From positions 1 through 47,743 of the forward strand of contig JADYZP010000018.1 in the NCBI GenBank assembly GCA_020853025.1: 47,743 bases of DNA, written 5' to 3'. The notes under the pieces are model-generated. The model was not told the DNA's origin. It did no database searches and saw only the letters and a list, made by a program, of their open reading frames with translations. Below, piece by piece: positions 8,516-17,439 of the stretch. Both the position numbers and the translations under genes were made by a program. Position 1 is the stretch's first letter; every line of letters starts with the position of its first letter. This DNA comes from Burkholderiales bacterium. Its GTDB lineage: Bacteria; Pseudomonadota; Gammaproteobacteria; Burkholderiales; Casimicrobiaceae.

Positions 8516-9316
8516 TCACAAGCCTTCCTGGGCCATCTTGCGGCGGATGAAGGCGATCTGGGTCAAAAGCGGCAGGTCTTTCGGGCACACGTCGTGGCAG
8601 CCGAGCAGCGACATGCATCCGAATACCCCTGCGTCGTCGCCGATGAGTTCGTAGTAGTCGGCGTCGGTACGCTTCTCGCGCGGATCGAGGCGGAAGCGCG
8701 CGATCTTGGCGATGCCCACCGCGCCGATGAAGTCGGGCCGCATGCGTGCGCTGCCGCACGCCGCCACGCAGCAGCCGCACTCGACACAGCGGTCGAGTGC
8801 GTTCAGCTTCTCGGCGAGTTCGGGGTCCATCGGCTCCTCGATGCGCGAGAGGTCGACGTCCTTGCGCTTTTCGTGGAGCCAGGACTCGAGCCGCTCGCTC
8901 AAGCCGCGCATCCACTTGCCGGTGTTGACCGACAGGTCGCCGATGATCTCGAACACCGGCAGCGGGGCGAGCGTGATGTCGGGGCCGACGTCGCGCGTCA
9001 GCGTCCGACAGGCGAGCGTAGGCCGCCCGTTCACCATCATTCCACAGCTGCCGCAGATGCCCGCACGACAGACGAAGTCGAACTGGAGCGATGGATCGAG
9101 CCGCTCGCGGATCTCGGAGAGGGCAATGAACAGCGTCATGCCGTGCGCCTGTTCGAGCTCGAAGGTCTGCATGCGGGGCACGTCACCCGCTATTTGCGGG
9201 TTGTAGCGCAAGACGTGCAGTCGGATGGTGTCGCCGGTAGACAGCGCGTCTGTCGGCGCGGTTGCGGCTGCGTTCTTCGCTTCGCTGCTCATGTCGATGC
9301 TCTCACTCTTAAACAT
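8516..9316 (-). CDS. frdB: Fumarate reductase iron-sulfur subunit
   Basis: This subunit carries electrons from the membrane cytochrome to the flavoprotein. With the start at ATG 9316 (GGGAGA about 10 bases upstream, one base after frdA) it has 266 residues. The plant-type [2Fe-2S] ligands are C83, C88, C91 and C103 (CRAGICGSC, then LACR). The [4Fe-4S] and [3Fe-4S] ligands lie in RCVECGCCVAACG (176-188) and GCMSLLGCHDVCPKDLP (233-249). The C-terminal domain is that of Wolinella-type quinol:fumarate reductases. A slightly later ATG (MSSEAKN) is possible. It is the third gene of frdCAB. Confidence 0.93.
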   Translation of the reverse strand: MFKSESIDMSSEAKNAAATAPTDALSTGDTIRLHVLRYNPQIAGDVPRMQTFELEQAHGMTLFIALSEIRERLDPSLQFDFVCRAGICGSCGMMVNGRPTLACRTLTRDVGPDITLAPLPVFEIIGDLSVNTGKWMRGLSERLESWLHEKRKDVDLSRIEEPMDPELAEKLNALDRCVECGCCVAACGSARMRPDFIGAVGIAKIARFRLDPREKRTDADYYELIGDDAGVFGCMSLLGCHDVCPKDLPLLTQIAFIRRKMAQEGL

Positions 9317-9317
9317 C

Positions 9318-11345
9318 TCACTCGCTCTCCCAGGCGAAGCTGGACTCGGGTGTGTCTTGCGCTGGCGGAGACGGGAATCGTTCATCGATGCGCTCGTTCC
9401 GGCCGCGCAAGTCCGGCGGCAGCAGATGCTCGTACGGCATCAGCGCGTGCTGACGCGCGAAGCGGTCGGCGACGGACTCCTTCACCGCATCGACGTCGGC
9501 CTGTCGCGCCGGCGTATCCGGATGGTCGGTGTAGTCCTTGGCGCCATAACCGCGCCACCCAGGAGGCAGCTCCATCCGCTTCACGTCGAGCGGCTCGTAC
9601 TCGAGCGTGGGCAAGGTGTCCGACTCGCTCTTCCACGTGGCCAGCGTGCGGCGCAGCCACTGCGCGTCGTTCCGCTGCGGGAAGTCCTCGCGGAAGTGCG
9701 CGCCGCGGCTCTCGGTGCGCGTCAGCGCGCCGTAGGCGACGGTCAGCGCCAGCTTGAGCATCATCCGCGTACGGTACGCGTTGGTGAGCTCCGGGTTGAC
9801 GCCAGGTGCGCGCGACCTGACGCCGATGTGGCGACTGCGGACCAGCAGGTCCTTGAGTTCGCTCACCGCCGACTCGAGATCCTGGCCTCGGCGGAAGATG
9901 CCCACCTTGGCGGTCATGATCTCCTGCATGCGCGCCCGGATGGCACCGCCACTCTCGGTGCCCGAGCCCAGCAGGATGCCGTCGAGCATCGCCTGCTCGC
10001 GCTGCAGGAACTCGCGCACGAGCGCGGTCGGCACTTCGATGTCGTTGTCGATACGATCGCAGAAGTCGGCGACGTACTCGCCCACGATCATGCCGGCGAC
10101 CACGGTTTCCGCGACCGAGTTGCCGCCCAGCCGGTTGAAGCCGTGCATGTCCCAGCACGCGGCTTCTCCCGCGGAGAAGAGTCCCTTGAGCGTCGGGCTC
10201 TCACCCGTGGGGTTGGTCCGCACACCCCCCATCGTGTAGTGCTGCGCCGGGCGCACCGGGATCAGGTCCTTGGTCGGGTCCACACCCAGGAAGTAGTGGC
10301 AGATTTCGTAGACCTCGCGCAGGTTGTGCTTGATGTGGTGCTCGCCCAAAAGGGTGATGTCGAGCCAGAGGTGGTCGCCGAAGCGGTTCTTCGCCGCCTT
10401 GCCCTTCGCGATGTGCTCTTCCATGCGCCGCGACACCACGTCGCGCGACGCCAGCTCCTTTTTCTCGGGCTCGTAGTCGGGCATGAAGCGGTGACCGTCG
10501 CCGTCCTTCAGGAGCCCGCCGTCCCCGCGGCAACCTTCGGTGACCAGGATGCCGGCCGGAAAGATGCCGGTGGGGTGGAACTGCACCGCCTCCATGTTGC
10601 CGAGCGCGGCGACGCCGGTCTCGAGGGCGATTGCGTGACCAATGCCTTCGCTGATGACCGCATTGGTGGTGACGCGGTACAGCCGCCCGGCGCCACCGCT
10701 GGTGATCGCGGTGGCCTTGGCCACGTACGCCGACAGCCCGCCGGTGACGAGGTCGCGGACCACGGCGCCGTAGCAGCGGCTGCCGTCGTGGATGAGCGCC
10801 AGCGCCTCGGCGCGTTCGTGCACGGGAATCGATTCGGCGATCGCGCGGTCGCCGACCGCCTGCAGCATTGCGTGGCCGGTACAGTCGGACACGTAACACG
10901 TGCGCCATTTCTTCGTGCCGCCGAAGTCGCGCTGCGCGACCAGGCCTTGCGCCTCGGCGCGCTCGGTGATGGTCACCTTCTCGCCATTGATCACGACCTG
11001 CCTGTCGCCGCTACGAATTCGGCTCCACGGCACACCCCACGCTGCGAGCTCGCGCACGGCCTTCGGCGCGGTGTTCACGAACATGCGCACGACCTCCTGG
11101 TCGGCGCCCCAGTCCGAGCCGCGCACGGTGTCCTCGAAGTGCACGTCCTCGTTGTCGCCCTGGCCCTTGATGACGTTGCCCAGCGACGCCTGCATTCCGC
11201 CCTGCGCCGCCTTCGAGTGCGAGCGCTTGGGCGGCACGAGCGAGATGATGACCACGTCGTGGCCGCGCCGCCTGGCACCGATGCCGAGTCGAAGTCCCGC
11301 GAGACCGCCGCCGATCACCAGGACGTCCGTGTAGACGATCTTCAC
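9318..11345 (-). CDS. frdA: Fumarate reductase flavoprotein subunit
   Basis: The 675-residue catalytic subunit binds FAD and reduces fumarate to succinate (or the reverse). It shows the dinucleotide fold [15 protein letters not shown] (10-24), the covalent FAD-linking His43 in [10 protein letters not shown], active-site stretches QFHPTG (255-260), TEGCRGDGG (269-277) and Arg301 in SRDVVSRRM, and [10 protein letters not shown] (369-378). The start codon is GTG, overlapping the frdC stop (GTGA). It pairs with a five-helix dihaem cytochrome, so the complex is of the epsilonproteobacterial (Wolinella) type rather than the four-subunit enterobacterial one. Direction of catalysis in vivo cannot be read from sequence. 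Confidence 0.94.
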   Translation of the reverse strand: MKIVYTDVLVIGGGLAGLRLGIGARRRGHDVVIISLVPPKRSHSKAAQGGMQASLGNVIKGQGDNEDVHFEDTVRGSDWGADQEVVRMFVNTAPKAVRELAAWGVPWSRIRSGDRQVVINGEKVTITERAEAQGLVAQRDFGGTKKWRTCYVSDCTGHAMLQAVGDRAIAESIPVHERAEALALIHDGSRCYGAVVRDLVTGGLSAYVAKATAITSGGAGRLYRVTTNAVISEGIGHAIALETGVAALGNMEAVQFHPTGIFPAGILVTEGCRGDGGLLKDGDGHRFMPDYEPEKKELASRDVVSRRMEEHIAKGKAAKNRFGDHLWLDITLLGEHHIKHNLREVYEICHYFLGVDPTKDLIPVRPAQHYTMGGVRTNPTGESPTLKGLFSAGEAACWDMHGFNRLGGNSVAETVVAGMIVGEYVADFCDRIDNDIEVPTALVREFLQREQAMLDGILLGSGTESGGAIRARMQEIMTAKVGIFRRGQDLESAVSELKDLLVRSRHIGVRSRAPGVNPELTNAYRTRMMLKLALTVAYGALTRTESRGAHFREDFPQRNDAQWLRRTLATWKSESDTLPTLEYEPLDVKRMELPPGWRGYGAKDYTDHPDTPARQADVDAVKESVADRFARQHALMPYEHLLPPDLRGRNERIDERFPSPPAQDTPESSFAWESE

Positions 11346-12115
11346 TTGCCGACCTCCTGCTGTTGGGCCGGAGGCACGTAGAGCTCACCGACCTTGTCGC
11401 GATGCGCATAGCCGATCTTCATGTAGGCGGCGAGTGTCGCGAGGCCGAGCACCAGGAAGAATATGGTCAAGGCCCATTTTGCCCTTTGCAGACGCCGGCG
11501 GCTCGCGTCGGCGTCCGCTCCCGAGAGCCAGCCCCACTTCACGGCGAGGCGATAGAGCCCGATACCGCCGTGCAACTCGACCACGAACAGCAAAATGAGA
11601 TAGAGCGGCCACCAGCCGCCGCTCCAGACCCGGTCGGAGGATTCGAAGGGGCCTATCAGTCCCGGATGCACGAGCATCTGGAAAAGGTGCGGCGAGGCAA
11701 GGAAGAACAGCGCGAATCCGGTCAGGAACTGCAACCACCAGAGCGTGGTGTCGGTATGACCAAACAGCTTGCGGTGTGCGGAGAACGCCTGGTACTGGCG
11801 GTAATTCGCCGGGAACTTGCGCAGCGCCAGCAGCGCGTGCATTACGAACAGTATGATGATCACGGCGACCACGCCCGAGACGATGATCGGATAGGGCTTG
11901 CCGAAGAAAAAGTAGCCCTCGAACATCTTGGTGATCGTCCACATGAACTTTTCGCTCACCAGGATCGACGAGACGAAGAACATGTGACCCCACATGAAAA
12001 GTCCGAGGAGCAGGCCGCTCACGCTCTGTGCGACGTCCATGCGTGCGGGCCAGCGGCTCTTGCGCGGTCTTTCCTTGAGTCCGACGCCGGCGATTACGTC
12101 TGCATTCGGTGTCAT
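11342..12115 (-). CDS. frdC: Fumarate reductase cytochrome b subunit (dihaem)
   Basis: This membrane anchor has five predicted helices and the four His expected as axial ligands of two haems b: in [28 protein letters not shown] and [11 protein letters not shown]. It oxidises the quinol pool and passes electrons to FrdB. I chose the ATG at 12115, which has a GAGG 6 bases upstream; an in-frame GTG at 12127 overlaps the stop of the preceding small ORF and would add four residues. The order frdC-frdA-frdB matches Wolinella. A soluble, basic linker follows the last cytoplasmic turn (SRRRLQRAK). Confidence 0.92.
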   Translation of the reverse strand: MTPNADVIAGVGLKERPRKSRWPARMDVAQSVSGLLLGLFMWGHMFFVSSILVSEKFMWTITKMFEGYFFFGKPYPIIVSGVVAVIIILFVMHALLALRKFPANYRQYQAFSAHRKLFGHTDTTLWWLQFLTGFALFFLASPHLFQMLVHPGLIGPFESSDRVWSGGWWPLYLILLFVVELHGGIGLYRLAVKWGWLSGADADASRRRLQRAKWALTIFFLVLGLATLAAYMKIGYAHRDKVGELYVPPAQQQEVGK

Positions 12116-12123
12116 CGGATACC

Positions 12124-12282
12124 TCACGAGGCTGCGGGGGACGTCTGCACCTTACTCGCTTTCTGGTCCCCGACGTGGATCGAGGACGGCGACCGGGTGC
12201 GCGGTTTCTGCGGCCGGGCGACTTCGAGGCGGCAGACCACATGAATTCCTGTGCCGCCGACGGCGATCGGTATCTCGCTCAT
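12124..12282 (-). CDS. Small protein encoded directly before frdC, 52 aa
   Basis: The frame has a near-perfect ribosome binding site (GGAGGA, 5 bases before ATG 12282) and its stop lies 8 bases before the frdC ATG. The GAGG for frdC overlaps its end, so translation would be coupled. The product begins MSEIPIAVGGTGIHVVC, then becomes basic and Ser/Pro-rich. No membrane segment, Fe-S motif or SdhE-like RGxxE motif is visible. I recognise no family. It could be an assembly or maturation factor of the fumarate reductase, or a leader peptide. Confidence 0.45.
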   Translation of the reverse strand: MSEIPIAVGGTGIHVVCRLEVARPQKPRTRSPSSIHVGDQKASKVQTSPAAS

Positions 12283-12407
12283 GTCTTCCTCCGAACACAC
12301 ACAAACATGACTCGCACGCACGGTTTGAACTGCACGCCATGGTACTTTCCGTCCAGTCCGGGGACCGGGCACGAGTGGTACCCGAGCTGCCTGTCGATTT
12401 GCGTCAT
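12279..12407 (-). CDS. Possible first small ORF of the fumarate reductase operon, 42 aa
   Basis: This frame ends with a TGA that overlaps the ATG of the next small ORF (ATGA), and starts MTQIDRQLGYHSCPVPG at 12407. It contains two Cys and a Cys-ending basic tail, with no recognisable domain. Its own ribosome binding site is weak. The exact stop/start overlap with a well-initiated ORF is the main reason to list it. It may be a leader whose translation opens the downstream start, or chance. Confidence 0.25.
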   Translation of the reverse strand: MTQIDRQLGYHSCPVPGLDGKYHGVQFKPCVRVMFVCVRRKT

Positions 12408-12466
12408 CCCGCATCGAAACAGATAGCGGCTGCAACGTGCCTGTCGACCCGATTCTGCCAGAGGGT

Positions 12467-13162
12467 CTACCCGGGATTGTCGTCGCTGATATAGTTCTCC
12501 TTGGGAGGATAGACTCCTGCAAGACGGGCGATCAAGATCGCGACGAACAAGGCGCCGGTGATCTGCTCCACCATGCAGATGCCGCGCGCCTGCCGCGTGA
12601 GCGGCGTCACGTCGCCGAAGCCGGTGCTCGTGAGCACGGTCATGCTGAGGTAAAGCGCGTCGGCATAGACGAGGCGTCCCGGCTGCCCCACGATCATGAA
12701 GGAGTCCGGGTAGAAAAATCCGACAATCACGTACAGGTACGCCCATAGAACGCCGATCAGGAGGTAGGCTGCTGCAGCACCGAACAGCTTGTCCTGCGTC
12801 ATGACCCTCGGTTGGAAGACGTAGCGCAGCAGGTACGCAGTCGTGATGGAATAGAGCGCGACACTGAACATCCAGGATTCGGCGAGTTCCAGGTCGTTGT
12901 CGTTCCACAGGCCGAGGAATTGGAACCCTACGGCGCCAACCGCAAGCAGCAAAGCGATCACGAACGACAGGGTCGTGCGCCCGACCGCCGCAACGGCGGC
13001 GATCAAGACGCACACGTTGACCAGGTTCAGGACCAGGCGACCATGGTCGTCCGCCGGAATGAACGAAACGGCTCCGATGAGTACGATCAGGATGACGAAC
13101 AGCCAGAAGCAGCGCTGGTAGAAAATGCGCGACACCGAATCGCGCGCCGTTGCGAAGGCCAT
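12467..13162 (-). CDS. Two-pore-type potassium channel family protein
   Basis: This 231-residue integral membrane protein has about six hydrophobic segments. The last pair brackets a K+ channel pore loop with selectivity filter TSTGFGDVTP (about residues 181-190), matching the Ion_trans_2 (KcsA-like) family. No cytosolic RCK/TrkA nucleotide-binding domain follows, since the protein ends about 40 residues after the filter. It would sit in the inner membrane and let potassium move down its gradient. It is upstream of the fumarate reductase operon on the same strand, separated by about 60-180 bp depending on which small ORFs are real. Confidence 0.85.
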   Translation of the reverse strand: MAFATARDSVSRIFYQRCFWLFVILIVLIGAVSFIPADDHGRLVLNLVNVCVLIAAVAAVGRTTLSFVIALLLAVGAVGFQFLGLWNDNDLELAESWMFSVALYSITTAYLLRYVFQPRVMTQDKLFGAAAAYLLIGVLWAYLYVIVGFFYPDSFMIVGQPGRLVYADALYLSMTVLTSTGFGDVTPLTRQARGICMVEQITGALFVAILIARLAGVYPPKENYISDDNPG

Positions 13163-13260
13163 CGCACCTCTCCGTTGTTACCGCGTAAGCATTCTCGCCC
13201 TTTTGCAGGCCGCGGGTCTGTCGAAGCTACCTGACCGAACCCAAGACGGCCGGGTGCTGG

Positions 13261-13407
13261 TCAAAGCTTCCGTCGAACGCGAGATGCGATGACGTCCGCC
13301 GCCTTGTCGAGCGCGTCGCCTGAGCGGACCGATGCGTGCGCCAACGCTGGCAACAGCAACGAAACGGCGGCCGCCAACACGGCCTTGACGCGACGGAATA
13401 CCGTCAT
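13261..13407 (-). CDS. Short ORF with signal peptide, 48 aa
   Basis: From ATG 13407 the frame reads MTVFRRVKAVLAAAVSLLLP followed by ALAHASVRS: a textbook Sec signal peptide with an AHA cleavage site. That leaves a mature part of only about 23 residues rich in Ala, Asp and Arg. No family is recognised. It could be a small secreted peptide or the start of a gene that has lost its body, as with other genes nearby. No good ribosome binding site is visible. Confidence 0.3.
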   Translation of the reverse strand: MTVFRRVKAVLAAAVSLLLPALAHASVRSGDALDKAADVIASRVRRKL

Positions 13408-13499
13408 TACGTGGCGGGTCCTGGGAAGGGCAGTGGCCGCCATTCTACCCATCTCCCCCGGTCGAGGCCCGGCCTCGTTTTGGGGGACTCGCCAAGCGG

Positions 13500-13640
13500 C
13501 GGAGTGTTGCCCGCTGCGGTCGAGGCCGGCCTTGGGACCGAAATAGATATCCACCGAGCCGTCGGTGTTCGCGGACTATCCGCATATCGGTCTTCCTGTC
13601 GACGAGCGGTTCGCCTGCGACAACTTTGGCCCCATTGGCT
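13500..13640 (-). pseudogene. Decayed DUF1214 (DUF1254/DUF1214 family) C-terminal remnant
   Basis: On the minus strand the codons at 13563-13528 spell DGSVDIYFGPKA, the hallmark of the DUF1214 domain found at the C-terminus of DUF1254/DUF1214 envelope proteins. Just upstream, in another frame, 13600-13625 gives QANRSSTGRP, resembling the ANRYSIGDRP-type segment that should precede it, with a stop and a frame change between. The rest of the gene (over 300 residues) is missing on both sides. This explains most of the otherwise gene-free stretch 13408-13705. Confidence 0.45.
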
Positions 13641-13705
13641 ACCTGATGCGCAACTCGCGCGCGGTCGGCGATGCTTTGCGTACGTTGCTATGGGGAGCCA
13701 GCATG

Positions 13706-14377
13706 TCAACGGTCGACGTGCGACGCCGCTCTTGCGGCATCGCCCTTGTCGTTGCGCGCCTGCACCACCGCGAATGCGCAAACGCCGCGGCCCGGACGCA
13801 ACGGCTCTATGTCCTGCACCGGGTCGAGCGGTCGCGACAGCGTCTGGCCCCAGGCCCGGATCGAAAAACGGGCATCGAGCAGCAGGCGCTCGACGTCGGC
13901 GGCCGAGTGGAAGGTGGCGTTGCGGTAGAAGACGCTTTCGGCCTTGCGTGCCTGGTAGTCCCGTCCAGGCGGGCTTTCCCGGTCGATGAAACCGATGACC
14001 AGAGTGCCGCCAGGCCGCAGTACCCGCCGCGCTTCGGCCAGCGTCGCCGCGGGCGAGTCGACGAAGCAGAGCGTCGTCACCACCAGCACGTGATCGAAGC
14101 TGTCGTCCGGAAAGGGAAGCCGTTCGGCGACCGCCTGGATGACGTCGAGGCCTCGCGCGCGCGCATGCGCGAGCATTGCCGGCGACGGATCGATGCCCAT
14201 CTGGATGCCGAGGGGCGCCGCGAAACGCCCGCTTCCAACGCCGATCTCCAGCCCGCGTCCTTGCAGCGGGACGAATGGCCGCAGCGCCAGCAACTCCGAG
14301 ATGTAGGCGGCGTCGTGCCGCTCGAACCACGCCTCGTAGCGGGCCGTGTGTTGCTCGAACGCAGCGCTCGTGGCCAT
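13706..14377 (-). CDS. Class I SAM-dependent methyltransferase
   Basis: This 223-residue protein has the methyltransferase-11 type fold: motif I GLEIGVGSGRFA (42-53), the acidic SAM-ribose position in GIDPSPAML (60-68), post-motif ERLPFPDDSFDHVLVV (84-99), and RRVLRPGGTLVIGF (116-129). The substrate is unknown. Similar proteins in proteobacteria are annotated only as methyltransferases. The start ATG 14377 gives a compact N-terminal helix (FEQHTARYEAWFERHDAAY) common in the family. It is a single gene with no clear operon partner; the upstream CBS gene is 86 bp away on the same strand. Confidence 0.88.
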   Translation of the reverse strand: MATSAAFEQHTARYEAWFERHDAAYISELLALRPFVPLQGRGLEIGVGSGRFAAPLGIQMGIDPSPAMLAHARARGLDVIQAVAERLPFPDDSFDHVLVVTTLCFVDSPAATLAEARRVLRPGGTLVIGFIDRESPPGRDYQARKAESVFYRNATFHSAADVERLLLDARFSIRAWGQTLSRPLDPVQDIEPLRPGRGVCAFAVVQARNDKGDAARAASHVDR

Positions 14378-14463
14378 GGTTGCTGCTGCCCTCTACGCAT
14401 CGGCATTCAAGGGTGGACGCACCTTCGGTCCCGCTGCCAGATGCGCAACGGTAGAGCAGGCGT

Positions 14464-14886
14464 TCAGCAGATGCGTTCCCACAGCGAGGTCTCTTCTTCG
14501 AGGCGATCAAGCTCCAGCCCCTTGAAGTCGCCGCGTGAAACAATGCCGACCACCTTGCCGCCATCGACCACCGGCAGGTGACGATAGCCGCCGTCGGACA
14601 TCGCGCGCAAGGCGTCGATGGCACGCTTATCCGGGGCAATGGTGTCCGGTTTGACGGTCATGGCGTCGGCCAGCTTGACGGCCGGTGCATCACCGCCGCG
14701 CGCCATCACCTGCGCCGCGTCGCGGCCGGTGAAAATGCCCTGCAGTTGCCGTGCGGCATCGGTGATGAGCACGGCTCCCACCCTGCGCTCGCACATCGCC
14801 TGGCAGGCGTGTTGCACGCTGTCGTCGGCGCGCAGCATCAGCGGGTTCTGATCCTTGATGATAAAGGCAATATGTCGATTGGCCAT
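14464..14886 (-). CDS. Tandem CBS-domain protein
   Basis: The start at 14886 (MANRHIAFIIKDQ) has AGGAGA close upstream and gives 140 residues made of two CBS domains: about 10-68, with VLITDAARQLQGIFTGRDAAQ, and about 75-130, with HLPVVDGGKVVGIVSRGDFKG. CBS pairs bind adenosine nucleotides and regulate partner proteins. As a stand-alone CBS protein its partner is unknown. It is divergent from the AidB-like dehydrogenase with a 219-bp spacer. Confidence 0.9.
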   Translation of the reverse strand: MANRHIAFIIKDQNPLMLRADDSVQHACQAMCERRVGAVLITDAARQLQGIFTGRDAAQVMARGGDAPAVKLADAMTVKPDTIAPDKRAIDALRAMSDGGYRHLPVVDGGKVVGIVSRGDFKGLELDRLEEETSLWERIC

Positions 14887-15105
14887 GCCGTTCTCCTTGC
14901 TCGGTACAGACGACACATCGAACGCTTTCCCGATACAAGGATAGAGCAAATGCGAACGGGGCTGATTGATCCAGGGCAACAGCAGCAGGATCATTGACGC
15001 CGGTTCGAGGATAGAACCTGCTCGAAGCGTTTACCATAGCGCATCGGTGGCTGCGCCACGGCCTGTGCCAGCGGCCGTGACACCTGTTGTTAGACGGAGA
15101 CCGCA

Positions 15106-16944
15106 ATGACCCTGGCCCTGAATCGAGATCGCTTGCAGACCGTCGCCGGTCAATACGCGACGCACGACGTGCATAACCAGGCGGCTCCCGCCTCCGGTTT
15201 CAATGCGTTCGCCGGCGATGCAGTCTTGTCGTCCGCCGTCTCGCGCGACGCGCCCTGGGCAACCGATCGCTGCCTCGCTCTGGGCGCGATCGTGGGCGAC
15301 CAGGCGGTGCAGGAAGCGGCGCGCCTTGCCAACAAGTACGCGCCTGAGCTGCGCACGCACGATCGCTATGGAAACCGGATCGACTGGGTGGATTTTCATC
15401 CGGCATGGCACTTGTTGATGGACCTCGCCTGGCGCCACGAGGTGCATTCGCTGGCGTGGACCACCAGGAACCCGCATGGGCATTTTGCGCGGGCCGCACT
15501 TTCCTATCTGTGGAACCAGGTCGAGCAGGGCACCGGTTGTCCGACCGGCATGGCCTACGCCGCGTACGCGGGCTTCAGGTCGCAACCGGATCTGGCGATC
15601 TGGGCCGACAGGGTGGTCGGCACCAAATACGATTTCAATCGGTATGAAGTCGCCGAAAAGCGCAGCGTCGTGATCGGCTACGCGATGACCGAGAAACAGG
15701 GCGGCTCCGACTTGCGCGAAACGATCACGACCGCCGTGTTCTCGCACGCGGGCGACTATCACGGAGCGCAGGCGCAATGGTATGCACTCACCGGACACAA
15801 GTGGTTTTGCTCGGTCCCGGTGGCGGACGGGTTCTTCACGCTGGCCAAGGTCGGTGGCGGCGTCACCTGCTTCTTTTTGCCGCGCACGTTGCCGGACGGC
15901 AGCTTCAACCGCTTCCTGATCCAGCGCCTGAAGGACAAGAGCGGCAATCGTTCCAATGCGTCGAGCGAGATCGAGTACGCGGGTTCACTGGCGATCCTGG
16001 TCGGAGAAGAGGGGCACGGGCTACGCGAAATACTTTCGCATTCGCACCTGACGCGGCTCGACTTTGCGGTGGGGTCGGCCGGCCTGATGCGCCAGGCGCT
16101 GACGCTGGCGATCAATCATACGAGTACCCGTCGCGGGTTCTCGATGCCGATCTCCGAGCAGCCGATGATGGCCAATGTGCTCGCCGACATGGCGATCGAG
16201 GTCGAGGCGGCGACGCTGCTGGCGCTTCGCGTGGCGCGCGCGACCGATCATCTCGAGACGAACGAAAACGAGTGCGCATTTGCCCGGATCGCCACGCCGA
16301 TGGCGAAGTATTTCAACTGCTCGCGTGTGCCGGCCATTACCAACGAGGCGTTGCAGTGCCACGGCGGCAACGGCTTCATCGAAGAGAGCCCGATGGCGCG
16401 CCTTCACCGGGAGGCTCCGTTGAACAGCGTCTGGGAAGGCACAGCCAACATGATGTGCATGGACGTGCGGCGCAGCCTGATCAAGGATCCGAACACGCGT
16501 GACGCGTTTCTGGCGGAGCTTGCCACGGTAGTTGGCTCGAGCAAGGCCTATGACGCGTACGTCGGCGAGGTGGCGCGCTTGATGGATGCGGCGCGCGACG
16601 ACGAGTATTTGGCTCGACCGGCGTCGGAAGCCATGGCACGGGCGCTGCAGGCTGCGGAATTGATTCGCCATTCCCCGCAGGATGTCACCGAGGCGTTCAT
16701 TGCCACACGTCTTGTCGGGCAGGCCGGCGGTTGGGGCAGCATGTTTGGAACGATGGCGGCAGGCAGCGACCTGGCGCGGGCACGCCGGATCGTGAGTCGC
16801 GCCAACGTGATCACGACGCATCCCGGCGCGCATCCCGAGCCGTTGAGCCTGGCCGACTCGGCATCCTTGGCGTTCGATCGACTCATTACCGACGGTGCCG
16901 CAGGCATCGGCGCATCGGTCGCGAGCGAAAAAGTGGCTCGTTAG
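15106..16944 (+). CDS. AidB-like acyl-CoA dehydrogenase family protein
   Basis: The 612-residue flavoprotein has the acyl-CoA dehydrogenase fold in the AidB arrangement: a long N-terminal domain with RYGNRIDWVDFHPAWH, the FAD-binding GYAMTEKQGGSDLRET, TGHKWFCSVPVADGF, and the helical LQCHGGNGFIEESPM followed by LNSVWEGTANMM. E. coli AidB (about 540 residues) binds DNA and FAD and is linked to the alkylation response, though its reaction is unsettled. This member is longer, with an extra C-terminal helical part. The start has ACGGAGA upstream. It is expressed alone or with the downstream transporter 60 bp on. Confidence 0.9.
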   Translation: MTLALNRDRLQTVAGQYATHDVHNQAAPASGFNAFAGDAVLSSAVSRDAPWATDRCLALGAIVGDQAVQEAARLANKYAPELRTHDRYGNRIDWVDFHPAWHLLMDLAWRHEVHSLAWTTRNPHGHFARAALSYLWNQVEQGTGCPTGMAYAAYAGFRSQPDLAIWADRVVGTKYDFNRYEVAEKRSVVIGYAMTEKQGGSDLRETITTAVFSHAGDYHGAQAQWYALTGHKWFCSVPVADGFFTLAKVGGGVTCFFLPRTLPDGSFNRFLIQRLKDKSGNRSNASSEIEYAGSLAILVGEEGHGLREILSHSHLTRLDFAVGSAGLMRQALTLAINHTSTRRGFSMPISEQPMMANVLADMAIEVEAATLLALRVARATDHLETNENECAFARIATPMAKYFNCSRVPAITNEALQCHGGNGFIEESPMARLHREAPLNSVWEGTANMMCMDVRRSLIKDPNTRDAFLAELATVVGSSKAYDAYVGEVARLMDAARDDEYLARPASEAMARALQAAELIRHSPQDVTEAFIATRLVGQAGGWGSMFGTMAAGSDLARARRIVSRANVITTHPGAHPEPLSLADSASLAFDRLITDGAAGIGASVASEKVAR

Positions 16945-17004
16945 TATCTACTTGCGCAGGACGCCCGCCCGGCGTGCATCGCGCGAACAACTGGAGACCC
17001 CTGC

Positions 17005-17439
17005 ATGGTGGCGCATCCCGAATGGCTGGTCTGGGCGCTGCTGTCGGCAGCGTTCGCCGCGCTCACCGCGATCTTCGCCAAGGTCGGGCTCGACGGCGTC
17101 GACCCCGACTACGCGACGCTATTTCGCACGCTGGTCATCGTCGCCGTGCTCGGCGCGTTCGTCGCGGCGACAGGAAAGTGGATGAATCCGGCGACGCTCC
17201 CACGCCGTGCCTGGCTCTTCCTCACGCTCTCGGCGCTGGCCACCGGCGCGTCGTGGGTGTGCTACTTCCGCGCGCTCAAGGTGGGCGATGCCTCGCAGGT
17301 CGCGCCGGTCGACAAGGCCAGCGTCGTCCTCGTCGCACTCTTCGCCTTCGCTTTCCTCGGCGAGCGCCCGAGCGTGCGCGACTGGACAGGCATCGCGCTC
17401 ATCGCCTCCGGCGTGATCATGCTCGCGCTGAAACGATGA
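17005..17439 (+). CDS. EamA-family small drug/metabolite transporter, single domain
   Basis: A 144-residue membrane protein with about five helices, equal to one half of a ten-helix EamA transporter. Typical features are LSAAFAALTAIFAKVGLDGV at the N-terminus, the APVDKASVVLVALFAFAFLG segment and the final IALIASGVIMLALKR. Small EamA/DMT proteins of this size (ArnE/ArnF type) work as dimers. It overlaps the downstream ArnT-like glycosyltransferase by 4 bp (ATGA), which suggests it moves the lipid-linked sugar donor across the membrane. That role is inferred from context. Confidence 0.87.
   Translation: MVAHPEWLVWALLSAAFAALTAIFAKVGLDGVDPDYATLFRTLVIVAVLGAFVAATGKWMNPATLPRRAWLFLTLSALATGASWVCYFRALKVGDASQVAPVDKASVVLVALFAFAFLGERPSVRDWTGIALIASGVIMLALKR

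Noticed and set aside
13565..13734. Plus-strand reading with protein-like text (FADYPHIGLPVDERFACDNF) over the DUF1214 remnant
   Set aside because: It continues only as the antisense of the methyltransferase and has no start or known family; the minus-strand DUF1214 match explains the region better.
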